A DNA stretch of 64,000 nucleotides from Rheum nobile (GCA_027886185.1 WOAB01000563.1:7130001-7194000); one strand, 5' to 3'. Positions 11,925 to 23,509 are shown, numbered from the stretch's first letter. Translations and numbers: made by a program. Notes: a model not told the origin generated them from the letters alone.

Positions 11925-12531
11925 AAGCATGGGGGAGTGTTCTATACTTGCTAGTTGTTTGAGGAGAAAAAGAAAAATAGCAAAAGTCAAAAATATTGAA
12001 AAAAGACAAAAATAAAATCCTGGGATAAGTCGAAAACCCGAGAGGGCGGCTTAGGTAATAAGCATTAGGTAATAATTGGTCAAGAGTGATGTGAGTTTAT
12101 GTGAGCCCATCTATTGAAAAATGAAATGAGTGGCTTGGTGAAAACCCGAAAGGGCGCCTTGGCAAAATGAGTGAAAAGAAGAGAAGTGATTATTAGGATT
12201 CCTTATTTTACCTGGCGTGGTGACATAAGAAGAGGTGATATAAGGAGGATTTGGGTAGGTCACTTTGGGAGGCATAAGAAGATAGATGGAGGCTAGGATT
12301 AGATATTTTTATTCACTCTATGGTGTTCGGGATAAGCTTGGGGGAAGTACTCTGCTTTCCTTTAAGCTTGTGTGTTGTGTTGATTGTGTTGGTGCCTTGG
12401 AGATGCATGTTTAGGTGCAGTTCTTAGTAGAGAGAGTTTTGCTATGCTTCCTGAGACATTGGGGATTTGATTGGAGGAGTAGGTTTTCTATTAGCTTACT
12501 CGAGGACGAGCAAGGTTTAAGCATGGAGGAA
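11925..12531 (+). other. Paired polypurine tracts, A copy 1
   Basis: aagcatgggggag (11925-11937), preceded by cattgaggacaat, and aagcatggaggaat (from 12519) directly before the LTR at 12534. The second is the expected plus-strand primer. The first is an upstream near-copy about 594 bases away. The remaining sequence 11756-12533 is non-coding apart from the hairpins. Confidence 0.65.
12026..12158 (+). other. Twin GNRA-loop hairpins, A copy 1
   Basis: Hairpin 1 (12026-12053): outer arms TAAGTC and GGCTTA, inner CCC-GAGA-GGG. Hairpin 2 (12137-12158): outer arms GGTG and CGCC, inner CCC-GAAA-GGG. Both loops fit the GNRA tetraloop rule. The same pair recurs in the other block of A and in Z and D. 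Confidence 0.7.
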
Positions 12532-12533
12532 TT

Positions 12534-13912
12534 TGATCAGTGCTACTTTATAGGGTTTAACTAGGAGTTGTTACTGGAGTTTTAGGTACCATTTGGATGT
12601 GTTTAGAGCATAAGTGTGGAGAATGGAGTTGAGGAGTAGAAGTGTGATTTGGTGGCATTGAAGAGCTTAAATGAAGACTTATGAAGATGGAGGAGAATGC
12701 CACAAGAGAAGACGAAGACAGAAGCAGAGAAGAGCTACAACGAGATTTCCGCGGGCGCAGAGAAGCTAGCCGCGATCGCGGAAATGCATAACAACGACGA
12801 CTCCAGAAGATTTTCCGCGGGCACGGAAGTCACCGCCGCGGGCGCGGAAGTCACCGCCGCGGTCGCGGATACTGTTCATACACGCGGGAGCGAGATTTCG
12901 TCCGAAGATTTATTTTATTTTATTTCGTTATTTCCTTTTAGATATTAATTCTTATCTTTAGAAATTAGGTTTTGTTAAGTCTATATATATTCTTTCTTTA
13001 GAACATTAGTTTAGTAAGTGGGGTGCTCCCCAAGTTGGGTTCTACCTTTCTTAATTTTTTCCCTTTTCTTAGTTTAGTTCTTTGTTTTGTTTTTGGGTGG
13101 ATAATTGAAGCCTTGGTTTGAATTTGATATTGAGATTATTCCTTTCTTTATCCTTGAATGTTATGATTCTCTTGTGCTTCATCCCATTGAGTTTTATTGA
13201 TTTCTCTAGCCTGATCACCTAGTTTTATTGGTATTATTCATACTGCAGGATTAGGGTTTTGAATTCTATTGGTTGATCTAGTTCATCAATTGTTGTGATT
13301 AGTATTATTAGTATTGATTTCCCTAGTGTGATAAACTAGTTGAGATTGGTATTATCTATAGTATTGGTTCCCCTAATCTGGTCAACTTGTTGAGATTAAT
13401 AGTGTTCATCCCATATTCAGAGTAGCAACTGCGATATTCTAAGAACTGTTTGGACTAGTTTATTGTAGAGAGAATTAATGGCATGCAATTGTAAAACTGT
13501 TTGCTACACTTGCATGAGCCTATCTATTCTTGAGCCTAATGCTGCTGTTAGATTTATCTTGATGTTTTCTTGATTGTTTAATAGTTAGGATTATCAGGGT
13601 CTGTTTGTCGTGGTAGTTAATTTAGAACAGGGATTAGGACGTTCATGAGGATTGAGAACTAGGGATAATCAATGATTCATCAACCAAACTAAAGGTTGAT
13701 ATTTGTTTAGCCAAGCTTTCTATGTTTTATTTATCGTTTTCTTAGTTAGATTCATACAAAACCCCCCCTTTGTCTTTGTTATCAATTGGTGAATGATTTT
13801 GCAAACAAGATATATAACTTGATTCTCTGTGGGATTCGACCCTTACTTACCAGACTATATTATTTAGGTTTTTAAGGATTATTTTGTTTAGGTGTCACGA
13901 CAACGCCTATCA
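12534..13912 (+). repeat. A LTR copy 1, 1379 bp
   Basis: Starts tgatcagtgctac after a polypurine tract and ends cgcctatca directly before an Athila-type PBS. It contains the CCGCG-type inverted modules at 12749-12880, within a stretch that is open in one frame by chance. Confidence 0.88.
12749..12880. repeat. CCGCG-type inverted modules in A LTR
   Basis: Cores ccgcgggcgc, ccgcgatcgcgg, ccgcgggcac, ccgcgggcgcgg and ccgcggtcgcgg lie within 130 bp. The perfect form ccgcgatcgcgg is a 12-bp palindrome. The same set is at about 15459-15590 in the second LTR, and more copies are in the leader at 14090-14210. Confidence 0.85.
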
Positions 13913-13915
13913 AAT

Positions 13916-13933
13916 TGGCGCCATTGCCGGGGA
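13916..13933 (+). other. A primer-binding site (Athila type)
   Basis: TGGCGCCATTGCCGGGGA, one base from the form in Z. This class of PBS, complementary to Asp tRNA, is typical of Athila elements. Confidence 0.85.
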
Positions 13934-14456
13934 ATCTAAGGTTTGTATTCTCTTGTTTGTGTTTGTTTACCGATTTGATCAACAAGACACTTTCTTTTTC
14001 TTTTATTTTTCCTCTTTGTTTTGTTTCCGTATTTTCGTTTCGTTTTTCGACTAACCCGCAGGATAGGAAGAACAGAAGCAAATTCGTGACCGCGACAAAC
14101 AACAGAAAAAAATCCGCGACCGCGGAATATTTTCCGCGATCGCGGCCGCCGCCGCGATTTTAGGGTTAGTAAAAAAAAATTTAAAAGTTCGGCGATTTTC
14201 CGCGATCGCGGCCCAGCTGTCTGCGTTTTATTTTGAGAGACGGTGCACATCATGATGCCAAGGAGGAGACATTCATCCCACATTTTTATTTGGCACATAT
14301 GATGGCCCGACATTCGACAGCTGACGAGGAGGAACACCAGAGCCCACCACACAATTACATTTGGGCTCCATTACGTGTTCGTTGAAGGTCGTGCAACTCC
14401 GATTCCTTTGATGTACCACTACACCTTACAGTGGATTTATTTGGTTGCATGGTAGA
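13934..14456 (+). other. A leader remnant
   Basis: About 520 bp after the PBS, with several ccgcg inverted modules (14090-14155 and 14195-14210) and no recognisable gag. It joins directly to the 3' internal segment at about 14457, so the whole coding part has been deleted. Confidence 0.6.
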
Positions 14457-14735
14457 GTTTGAGTTTGAAGACCACCGCAACACCAGAGACATGTGCTTTC
14501 ATTGATTTACCGCCAGCAACAACTTCCACGTCCAAGCCAACTCGACGACGGTTGTGAGTACCTTTCCGCTTTTCCATGTGCTTCATTCTTTTTTGTCTTT
14601 CATTACATTGAGGACAATGAAATGTTTAAGCATGGGGGAGTGTTCTATACTTGCTAGTCGTTTGAGGAGAAAAGAAAAAATGAAAAATAGCAAAAGTCAA
14701 AAATATTGAAAAAAGACAAAAATAAAATCCTGGGA

Positions 14736-14868
14736 TAAGTCGAAAACCCGAGAGGGCGGCTTAGGTAATAAGCATTAGGTAATAATTGGTCAAGAGTGAT
14801 GTGAGTTTATGTGAGCCCATCTATTGAAAAATGAAATGAGTGGCTTGGTGAAAACCCGAAAGGGCGCC
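14736..14868 (+). other. Twin GNRA-loop hairpins, A copy 2
   Basis: Hairpins at 14736-14763 and 14847-14868, identical in sequence and spacing to copy 1. Paired polypurine tracts flank them at 14628-14640 and 15229-15241. Confidence 0.7.
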
Positions 14869-15243
14869 TTGGCAAAATGAGTGAAAAGAAGAGAAGTGAT
14901 TATTAGGATTCCTCATTTTACCTGGCGTGGTGACATAAGAAGAGGTGATATAAGGAGGATTCGGGTAGGTCACTTTGGGAGGCATAAGAAGATAGATGGA
15001 GGCTAGGATTAGATATTTTTATTCACTCTATGGTGTTCGGGATAAGCTTGGGGGAAGTACTCTGCTTTCCTTTAAGCTTGTGTGTTGTGTTGATTGTGTT
15101 GGTGCCTTGGATATGCATGTTTAGGTGCAGTTCTTAGTAGAGAGAGTTTTGCTATGCTTCCTGAGACATTGGGGATTTGATTGGAGGAGTAGGTTTTCTA
15201 TTAGCTTACTCGAGGACGAACAAGGTTTAAGCATGGGGGAATT

Positions 15244-16629
15244 TGATCAGTGCTACTTTGTAGGGTTTAACTAGGAGTTGTTACTGGAGTTTTAGGTACC
15301 ATTTGGATGTGTTTAGAGCATAAGTGTGGAGAATGGAGTTGAGGAGTAGTAGTGTGATTTGATGGCATTGAAGAGCTTAAATGAAGACTTATGAAGATGG
15401 AGGAGAATGCCACAAGAGAAGACGAAGACAAAAGCAGAGAAGAGCTACAACGAGATTTCCGCGGGCGCAGAGAAGCTAGCCGCGATCGCGGAAATGCATA
15501 ACAACGACGACTCCAGAAGATTTTCCGCGGGCACGGAAGTCACCGCCGCGGGCGCGGAAGTCACCGCCGCGGTCGCGGATACTGTTCATACACGCGGGAG
15601 CGAGATTTCGTCCGAAGATTTATTTTATTTTATTTTGTTATTTCCTTTTAGATATTAATTCTTATCTTTAGAAATTAGGTTTTGTTAAGTCTATATATTC
15701 TTTATTTAGAACATTAGTTTAGTAAGTGGGGTGCTCCCCAAGTTGGGTTCTACCTTTCTTCATTTTTTCCCTTTTCTTAGTTTAGTTCTTTGTTTTGTTT
15801 TTGGCTGGACAATTGAAGCCTTGGTTTGAATTTGATATTGAGATTATTCCTTTCTTTATCCTTGAATGTTATGATTCTCTTGTGCTTCATCCCATTGAGT
15901 TTTATTGATTTCTCTAGCCTGATCACCTAGTTTTATTGGTATTATTCATACTGTAGGATTAGGGTTTTGAATTCTATTGGTTGATCTAGTTCATCAATTG
16001 TTGTGATTAGTATTATTAGTATTGATTTCCCTAGTGTGATAAACTAGTTGAGATTGGTATTATCTATAGTATTGGTTCCCCTAATCTGGTCAACTTGTTG
16101 AGATTAATAGTGTTCATCCCTAATTCAGAGTAGCAACTACGATATTCTAAGAATTGTTTGGACTGGTTTATTGTAGAGAGAATTAATGGCATGCAATTGT
16201 AAAACTGTTTGCTACACTTGCATGAGCCTATCTATTCCTGAGCCTAATGCTGCTGTTAGATTTATCTTGATGTTTTCTTGATTGTTTAATAGTTAGGATT
16301 ATCAGGGTATGTTTGTCCTGGTAGTTAATTTAAAACAGGGATTAGGACGTTTATGAGGATTGAGAACTAGGGATAATCAATGATTCATCAACCAAAATAA
16401 AGGTGGATATTTGTTTAGCCAAGCTTTCTATGTTTTATTTATTGTTTTCTTAGTTAGATTCATACAACCCCCCCCCCCCCCCCCCCTTGTCTTTGTTATC
16501 AATTGGTGAATGATTTTGCAAACAAGATATATAACTTGATTCTGTGTGGGATTTTACCCTTACTTACCAGACTACATTAGTTAGGTTTTTAAGGATTATT
16601 TTGTTTAGGTGTCACGACAACGCCTATCA
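15244..16629 (+). repeat. A LTR copy 2, 1386 bp
   Basis: Same ends as copy 1 and nearly identical throughout. The clearest difference is a run of about 19 C at 16468-16486, where copy 1 has 7. Its outer end joins V RNase H sequence. Confidence 0.88.
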
Positions 16630-17263
16630 CTATGCTGTGTACCAGACCTGACCTAGCCTTTGCCATTAGTGTTCTTAGCCGGTTTATGTCCAACCCAGGT
16701 GAAGATCACTGGAATGCTATGAAATATGCCTTTAGATATATAGGGGGAACTAAAGATAAGTGCCTTGTATATTCTAAACATACTGACAAAAAGGAATTGC
16801 TAGGATTTGTGGACTCTGACTATGCTAGCAACAAGGACACTAGGAAATCTACTACCTCTTATGTCTATACCTGGGCAGGGAACTGCATCTCATGGAAGTC
16901 ACAACAATAGTCTGTGGTAGCACTCTCATCTACTGAGGCTGAGTATATAGCAGCTACAGAGGCAGCTAAGGAAGGAATTTGGTTAACTGGTGTATTAAAT
17001 GAGATTCAGTGTTTATCTTATATACATGTTCTGCATATGGATAATCAGTCTGCCTTATATATGTGTAAAGATCTAGTATATCATGAAAAACCTAAATATA
17101 TTGATGTGAGGCATCACTTTATTCGTGACTTGGTTGAAAAGAAACAGATCATAGTTACTAAAATTAAAGGTGACTTGAATCCTGCTGACTTTGGTACTAA
17201 GATTGTGACAGCTGATAAGTTTGCATTTTGTAGGAACTTTCTGCATATTTGGGATGCAGCTTA
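16630..17263 (+). pseudogene. V: Ty1/copia RNase H fragment
   Basis: Begins at the copia motif LCTRPDLAFA and runs to the end of pol. RNase H acidic residues are visible in GFVDSDYAS, SSTEAEYIAA and HMDNQSALYM, followed by the usual C-terminal HFIRDLVEK and DFGTK motifs and a stop at 17262-17264. One amber codon (16908-16910) interrupts the frame ahead of SVVALSSTEAEY. It is the same kind of copia pol as 10935-11740 and is treated as the same element. Confidence 0.82.
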
Positions 17264-17347
17264 GGTGATTGAAGAATTTGGCCGACGATGGTAGGATGGC
17301 TTGAAATCCACTCCTGGCTCATAAAAAGACGGTTCGCTCCTTCGTTC

Positions 17348-17429
17348 GATCTTATAAGTAATTGTCACAAGATTGTCACAATCTTAGTACTTTGATACTA
17401 AGATTGTGACAACTGATTACTTATAAGAT
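17348..17429. repeat. Imperfect hairpin at the V-X junction
   Basis: Perfect 15-bp arms 17375-17389 and 17396-17410 around a 6-nt loop, extended by ATCTTATAAGTAAT and its complement on the outside. The right arm resembles V sequence at 17195-17214 (20 of 21 bases), and the outer arm is X LTR sequence. It looks like an inverted filler made when the broken X LTR was joined to V. Confidence 0.75.
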
Positions 17430-17773
17430 ACGATCTTATAAGTAATTGTTACGAACAAGGAAAACAATCTTACTCTCCTTAGAAGTTGTACGGCCGAACC
17501 CTCCCAGTAGAGAAGCCAAGTTCTCTCCTTCGTTCGTTCGTTCTAGCTGACGACACCAAAGGCGATCCAGATTCCAGACTCGTGTGGACCAAGTAGAGAA
17601 GCCACACTTGGGGCTTTTGATCTCCGCTGAAATTTTGCCGGAACGTTTTAGACTCGCATCAAACGGTATGTAAATCTATTCCTAATTGATCATATTGATT
17701 CATGCATGAGATCCTTATTAGATGTAAGAAAATAGTTTTCTGAAATTCCGCTTATACGCATCTAATCCCAACA
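17423..17773 (+). repeat. X 5' LTR, 3' half only
   Basis: Aligns with 55616-55962 of the X 3' LTR and ends with the same tctaatcc...aaca terminus before the PBS. The first half, about 370 bp, is replaced by V sequence and the junction hairpin. Confidence 0.85.
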
Positions 17774-17774
17774 G

Positions 17775-17788
17775 TGGTATCATGAGCC
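17775..17788 (+). other. X primer-binding site (Met-tRNA-like)
   Basis: tggtatcatgagcc one base after the LTR. It is a variant of the usual plant copia PBS tggtatcagagc, with an extra base. Confidence 0.7.
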
Positions 17789-17833
17789 TCTTACATAAAT
17801 TGATAGGATCAAAATTTTAAAAGAGTTAATTTT

Positions 17834-18441
17834 TGTTGGGCCTCATCCTTAACGGATCCTCACCAAAGCAGCCCAATGGACGAAGTGGCATTCCAATCTA
17901 TAGTGATCGCCTGATTAAACGACAAACGAAGATCTCGGCCACGACAAGATCTAAGGAATTATTGAACCCCGGATTGTATGGATTAATATATCGGTCCATG
18001 CAGCAGTTACAACCCACGTAATCAATCACAAATATTGTAAGATCATGGCCATCTGGTAATCAAAGCCGACGAACGAAGATCATGGAGGCCAAACGGCTAG
18101 TTTAGCTAATCTCTGGAAATTAAATGTGTATATAAGAAGATTTAGGATCATTGTAAAGGGGAGGAACTCAACATAATACGAACTACTATCTACTACACTC
18201 TGGCAATCACCATTGTTCTCGAGCTCAGATCTTCATTTCAGTATTAAAGCGATTGACGACTAGATTCTTTGATTCAACCAGTCTCTTATTCGGAGGAGAT
18301 AAGCTTGTCTTTATGTCTATTTAAATCTTATTTCGTCTAGATCTTTGCTTGATTTGGATCATTCATATAATCAACATTTTTATTGTCTAGTTGCCCTTCT
18401 TAAGGCGATTCAGGTCGGTTCGGTCTTTTTGCCCCAAAACA
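17834..18441 (+). repeat. Y 5' LTR, 608 bp
   Basis: Starts tgttgggcctcatcc and ends ccccaaaaca. It differs from the 3' copy at about 3% of positions by eye. Confidence 0.92.
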
Positions 18442-18444
18442 ATT

Positions 18445-18462
18445 TGGCGCCCACCGTGGGGC
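18445..18462 (+). other. Y primer-binding site
   Basis: TGGCGCCCACCGTGGGGC, three bases inside the LTR and identical to the W site. It resembles the complement of a Lys tRNA 3' end, but the tRNA assignment is tentative. Confidence 0.8.
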
Positions 18463-18509
18463 CTCTAGCCAATCAGCGATCCAATCATCAAACCAACCCT
18501 CATCCCATC

Positions 18510-20086
18510 ATGACCGGCATAGGAAACCCCGTGGTCCTCGTCGAAGATCCAGCCCAGGGTAACGTCCAAGTCACAAATCAAGTAGAGGACGTCAGCGCCC
18601 AGCCAGTCGCGGATTCACAAATACAAGAACTTGTGAAAGCCATGAACGTCCTTCAAGAAGAACTAGTTCAACAGCGTACCAGGACCGAAACGCTAAGTGC
18701 TCAATCTGAATCTGAAATCGCTCGACTAACCCGTGAAAATGAGTTTCTAAGGTCGCAAGTACACTCGTCCGTATCAGTTCCCAAAGGCTCAAGACGCGTG
18801 GTCAATACGGAAAGACTACCCATACGACTCGACCTAGATGGAGTGGACACTTCCCTACTGGTATGTTTCAGACCCCTCCAGTCACTTTCGTTACGACTAA
18901 CATGCCAAATTATGTAGCCGATCCCCCCGGAGCTCGAGCAACCCATCCACAAGCGACGGCTCCGGCCGACCTCCAGGCTCTCATACACCAAGCCATCAAT
19001 GAACATATGAAGACGCTAGACGACCGCATCGCACGGATCCCAGGAGGCCGGGAGTTCATCAACCAATCGAGAGGAAGGCAATCGACGGATACAAAGACTC
19101 GCCTTTTGTAGAAGCAATCGCACGCGTCGAAATTCCAAAAAAGTTCCATGTTCCCAACATGCCCAACTACGATGGGACCGGCGACCCCGACGATCACGTC
19201 TCAATTTATAAGCAAAAATTAATGACTATTTCGATCCTAAGAGGAAACCGCGAGGCAGTCATGTGCAAAAGCTTTGGCACGACCCTCGCGGGACCTGCAC
19301 TAACTTGGCTCATGCATTTACCACAGGCTTCCATCGCTTCCTTCGCCGACTTGATCAATTCGTTCAAAATTCAATTTGCCAGCAGTCGACGATTAGAGAA
19401 ACAATCAAGCGATCTGTACAGGATCGTACAAAGATATGGCGAACCTCTGAGAGATTATCTTAACAGGTACAACAACAAAAAGGTCACGATCCTGCACTGC
19501 GATGTTCCCATGTCGATCAAAGCATTCTGCCGGGGTTTGATCAGGGGTAGTGAACTCTATCGCGAACTGACCAAATATCTGTGATGGAGCTTTGAAGACG
19601 TACAAGCCAAAACCATGGCACAAGTCAGACTCGAGGAAGACGAGGAGCCCTCCAAAGCAAACAAAAGCCCCGATCGAGTCAATCGAAGAGCATCCTCAGA
19701 TCATCGACGTGACCGAGGACACCAACCTTATCCTAAAGGGCGAAGTGACCCCGATCAGGTAAACAACTCTTATGACAGGAACCGGGATTGGAGGAACAAC
19801 CCAGCTCTTCCTCCAAATCTCCACTCTTACAACTTCAACATCTCTATATCGGAGCTCGTAAAGAGTTTTGACAAATATGGAAAGGAAGTAACGTGGCCTC
19901 GGAAAAGCGACAAATCAGACACAAAGAAGGACATGAACTAGTGGTGTGAGTTCCATGGGGATGACGGACACTCGACGGACGAATGCATAGCCCTTCACAA
20001 GGAAGTCGCGAGGCTCCTCGCACAGGGGCTATTACGCGATGTTATCTCCGACAGAGCCAAAACGACCCTCGATCGAAGAGACTAGG
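18510..20086 (+). pseudogene. Y gag, frameshifted
   Basis: The start ATG at 18510 corresponds to the W gag start. The N-terminal part has a coiled-coil-like segment (about residues 35-90). The capsid-like core (YDGTGDPDDHVS, FGTTLAGPALTW, RLEKQSSDLY) lies at 19159-19584. A CX2HX4HX4C knuckle (CEFHGDDGHSTDEC) is at about 19943-19984. Relative to W there is a deletion near 18850, frameshifts near 18860 and 19080, an opal stop at 19582-19584 and a TAG at about 19939. No intact product is possible. Confidence 0.8.
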
Positions 20087-20335
20087 TAACATCCGACAAA
20101 CCGTCTTCTCCGGTTCCCACTAAAATTGTTAACACCATTTCAGGAGGGTCAGACGTGTGTAGAAACACATATTCAGCCGTCAAAAGACATGCCCGAGAAA
20201 GCAAAGGCGACACACCAATTCGGTCAGAGACAAGACAATTACAGATCTCCGACACTCCCGCCATTACCTTCGATGACTCAGAAGCCCAAGAGTTAGGCGA
20301 CCACCACGATGGTTTGGTAATTTCTCATTTCAATT

Positions 20336-20674
20336 AGCAATTGCCTTATCCGTCGTGTCCTAATCGACACAGGCAGCTCCACCAACCTGTTAACACTAGA
20401 CGCCCTAAAGGGTATGAGTTTAAGCGAGGACGACTTAACTATAAACTATACCCCGCTGGTCGGATTCAGCAGGGAAGTTAAATATACCCAAGGCGAGATC
20501 GTGTTGACAACGTACGCTGGTGGAGTCAATCAACAGGTAAAATTTTTAATACTCGACTGCCCATCTCCATACAATGCAATCCTTAGTAGACCCTGGATCC
20601 ACGCCATGAAAGTTGTACCTTCCACTTACCACCAGACAATAAAGTTCCCTACTAAGTGGGGGTACAAGAAATAA
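20336..20674 (+). pseudogene. Y aspartic protease domain
   Basis: Retroviral-type pepsin fold protease: LIDTGSSTNLL near 20365 is the catalytic Asp-Thr-Gly box, followed by the flap region and ILSRPWIHAM near 20580, the usual end of gypsy protease domains. It is open to 20674 but disconnected from gag and RT by stops. Confidence 0.8.
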
Positions 20675-22044
20675 GAGGTGACCAGCGGGCTGCCAAAGAG
20701 TGCTACGTCACTTCAATGAAAGGGACAGTCGACAAACCTTCTGCATAGCAATCACAGTGTGGCGAAGGAACCACGCGATACATCAAACCATAGATGGAAC
20801 AACTCGACGAGATCACGCTGGATCCTTCAAAGCCAACACAAACGGTAAAGGTCGGATCGGATCTAAACGATTCGACCAGAGCAGATTTAATTTCCTTTTT
20901 ATGAACCAACTCTGATTGTTTTGCTTGGTCACATGAAGACATGGTGGGGATCTCCCCAGATATTATTACTCACAAATTGAATGTAGATCCTACATATCCC
21001 CCGGTCAAGCAAAAAAGGAGAAAGTTTACACCAAAGCATAACAAAATTATGGATGACGAGGTAAAAAATCTACTCGAGACATGTAAGATAAGAGAAGTCA
21101 AGTACCCCGACTGGTTAGCAAACATCGTCATGGTCCAAAAGAAGAATGGGAAATGGAGGGTATGCATTGACTTCACAGACCTAAACAAGGCCTGTCCAAA
21201 AGACTCCTTCCCATTACCACATATCGACGCCATGGTTGAAGCGACCGTCGGACACGAATTGCTAACATTCATGGACGCGTTCAGTGGATACAACCAAATT
21301 CTCATGGACCCTGACGACCAAGAAAAGAAAGCCTTTATAATAAGCCAAGGTACGTACTGCTACAAAGTAATGCCTTTTGGACTAAAAAATGCAGGGGCCA
21401 CATATCAAAGGTTGGTGAACAAGACCAGATTGGAGACACCATGGAAGTTTACATTGACGACACACTCATCAAGTCCAAAGCAGCAAGGGACCACATCGAA
21501 CACTTGAAAGAAGCATTCGAGGTATTGAAAAGATATAACATGAAACTAAACCCGACTAAATGCTCTTTCGGAGTGTCTTCAGGAAAAAATTTAGGGTACA
21601 TGGTGACACAAAGAGGGATCGAAGCCAGTCCAGACCAGATTAAGGCTATCGTCAACCTTAGGTCCCCCCGATGCGTCAAGGATGTCCAGAAGTTGACAGG
21701 ACGGATAGCGGCATTAAACAGATTCATATCAAAGTCCTCAGATAAGTGCAAGCTCTTCTACGAAGCCCTGAAAAAGAACAAGTCATTCAACTGGACAACA
21801 GCACACGAACAAGCCTTCCAAGATTTAAAGACGTATTTGGTGAGTCCACTCCTGCTAGCCAAACCAAAAAAAGACGAGCCATTACCACTGTATCTAGCCA
21901 TATCAGAATCAGCCGTTAGCGCAGTCCTGACAAGAGAGGAAGACGGTAAATAATCACCAGTCTACTATGTAAGTCGTTCCCTACTTCCCGCCGAGACAAG
22001 GTACTCGTCGCTTGAAAAATTAGTCTTGGCATTGGTTATGGCCT
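20675..22044 (+). pseudogene. Y reverse transcriptase and start of RNase H
   Basis: Linker with stops (20675-20940), then RT: WRVCIDFTDLNKACPKDSFP, MDAFSGYNQI and VMPFGLKNAGATYQ. A short deletion with frameshift near 21425 is followed by the catalytic YIDD box (21450-21461). RNase H starts with LYLAISESAVSAVL near 21890, followed by a stop at 21951-21953. The segment ends at 22044 where Z is inserted. It resumes in the same frame at 33186 if Z and one TSD copy are taken out, which confirms the nesting. Confidence 0.85.
22040..22044. repeat. Z target-site duplication (partner 33181-33185)
   Basis: GGCCT directly before the Z 5' LTR and directly after the Z 3' LTR: a perfect 5-bp TSD. Confidence 0.93.
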
Positions 22045-23372
22045 TGATAGGTGCAATTTAGTGCACCTTAACTAGTGACTTTTGACACATATTAGATGGA
22101 GTTTAAGTGGAGAATTAGGCTAAGTCTGTTACTTAGGAGAAGAGTTGGAGTTGTACAGACTTGGAGGTTTTGTAAACCTAATGAAGGAAGTTGGAGATGT
22201 TGAAGAAGATCTGCTCAGAGCTAAGGGAGAAAACTACCTCGCTTGGTAGTACATTAGAGCAGATGAAGGATGAAGAAGTTGCCCGCATCGCCCCGCGACA
22301 CTGTCACCGCCCCGCGGTGAAGATCCTTAGGAGAAGCGCCTCGCGCCAGAAGAAGCCACCGCATCGCGGTGGAGCATTACCGCTTCGCGGTAGAATGAAG
22401 ACCGCGTGGCTGACGTGTGCTGTTATTTCCTATTTTGATATTTTATACTTTATGTTTTAGTTTTATATTATTTCCTTATTTTGGTTATTAGGTCAACTTC
22501 GAGAAACCTATATAAGGTCTTTTCGTTAGTTTTGAAGAGGGCAGATAGTTACGTTCTTCTTCCTTAATATAATTTCTAGGTTTTTCAAGTAATGGATAGC
22601 TAAACATTCTTGTTTCTCTAAACGATTGAAGCACTACAATGAATTGGTTGTGAGATTTCTATTTCCTTGTTCTATATCTTATTAAGTTGGATTGATTCTC
22701 TCGATTGAATTGATTATTGATTTATGTTGGTTTACCTAGAGTTGCTAACTAGGTCTGTCGGCATTTATCATATTGCTAGGATTGCATATAGGGGTTCCGA
22801 GTGCATATCTAGTGGCAAACACGTTTGTGCGTATAGGGGTTCCGAGCATATATTTGTGTATGAGAGTCAATTGCATGTTAAGTAGGGGAGTGAGTACTTA
22901 TACGTCTTTCTACTTGCATGTGTCCTATATCCTTGTGTGTATTGCTATTGCTGTGTTGGTGTTAAAGTACGCTGACAACTGTGAGAATCAGTTATGCTTT
23001 ATCATTGGCATAGTAATAAGTCTGTCGACAACTGTGAGAATCGATAGTATTCACGATCAGGGTGGGAACAATGATAAGATACTAAAAGAACTTGGAAACA
23101 TAGTTTTCAGTGATCAACCGATTACATTGTGGTGTGGATATTTGTCTGGTGGAATACTTTCTCTCATCATATTTCATCTCTTGTCATTAATTGCATGTTT
23201 GTTTACGTTACGATTATTCTAGACAAAACCCCCCGTTACTTGTTGATCATACATAATTGCGTACAGATAACCGACTCCATGTGGGATCGACCTTGACTTA
23301 CTTGCTATACTCTTTAGTAGGTGAATTGAGATTATTTTGACAGGAAAACAACACCGGTTTCCGGCCTCGTCA
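22045..23372 (+). repeat. Z 5' LTR, 1328 bp
   Basis: Starts tgataggtgcaattta and ends ggcctcgtca. GC-rich inverted modules lie at 22287-22299, 22305-22319, 22356-22372 and 22378-22392. Open frames inside (for example 22773-23222) are also open in the other LTR but show no domain and are not called genes. Confidence 0.93.
22281..22392. repeat. ACCGC-type inverted modules in Z LTR
   Basis: caccgccccgcggtg, ccaccgcatcgcggtgg and taccgcttcgcggta lie within 90 bp. Each is a pair of perfect arms of 5-7 bases around a 3-base spacer (CCC, ATC or TTC). The spacer varies while the arms are kept. The same set is at 32095-32202 in the other LTR. Confidence 0.88.
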
Positions 23373-23376
23373 AATT

Positions 23377-23394
23377 TGGCGCCGTTGCCGGGGA
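23377..23394 (+). other. Z primer-binding site (Athila type)
   Basis: TGGCGCCGTTGCCGGGGA, four bases inside the LTR: the classic Athila PBS complementary to Asp tRNA. Confidence 0.92.
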
Positions 23395-23509
23395 GTCAAA
23401 TTTTCTGTTTGTGATTATTTGTGATTGACTGCCGTGTGGATCTATCTTACGATCCACACTTTTACTACTGATTCGCTACTTGTTGAAGTTCTTACAGAGA
23501 CAGGTACGA

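Larger units (their letters stand above)
11756..16629 (+). mobile_element. A: Athila-like derivative with order internal-LTR-internal-LTR
   Basis: Two near-identical blocks (11756-13912 and about 14457-16629) each hold a 3' internal segment, a polypurine tract and a full LTR. Between them lie the Athila-type PBS and about 520 bp of leader. The left LTR expected before 11756 is absent. This is what a tandem of two copies sharing a middle LTR would look like after the left end was deleted. No gag, pol or env-like frame survives. The outer right end (16629) is a clean LTR terminus against V. Confidence 0.75.

Noticed and set aside
12697..12948. 83-codon frame in the A LTR, repeated at 15407-15658
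   Set aside because: It is open mainly because it crosses the ccgcg modules. Both copies lie in near-identical LTRs, so conservation carries no weight, and no domain is visible.
22773..23222. 149-codon frame in the Z LTRs (also 32581-33030)
   Set aside because: Within a recent LTR pair, hydrophobic by AT-rich composition, with no homologue recognised. Not enough to call a gene.
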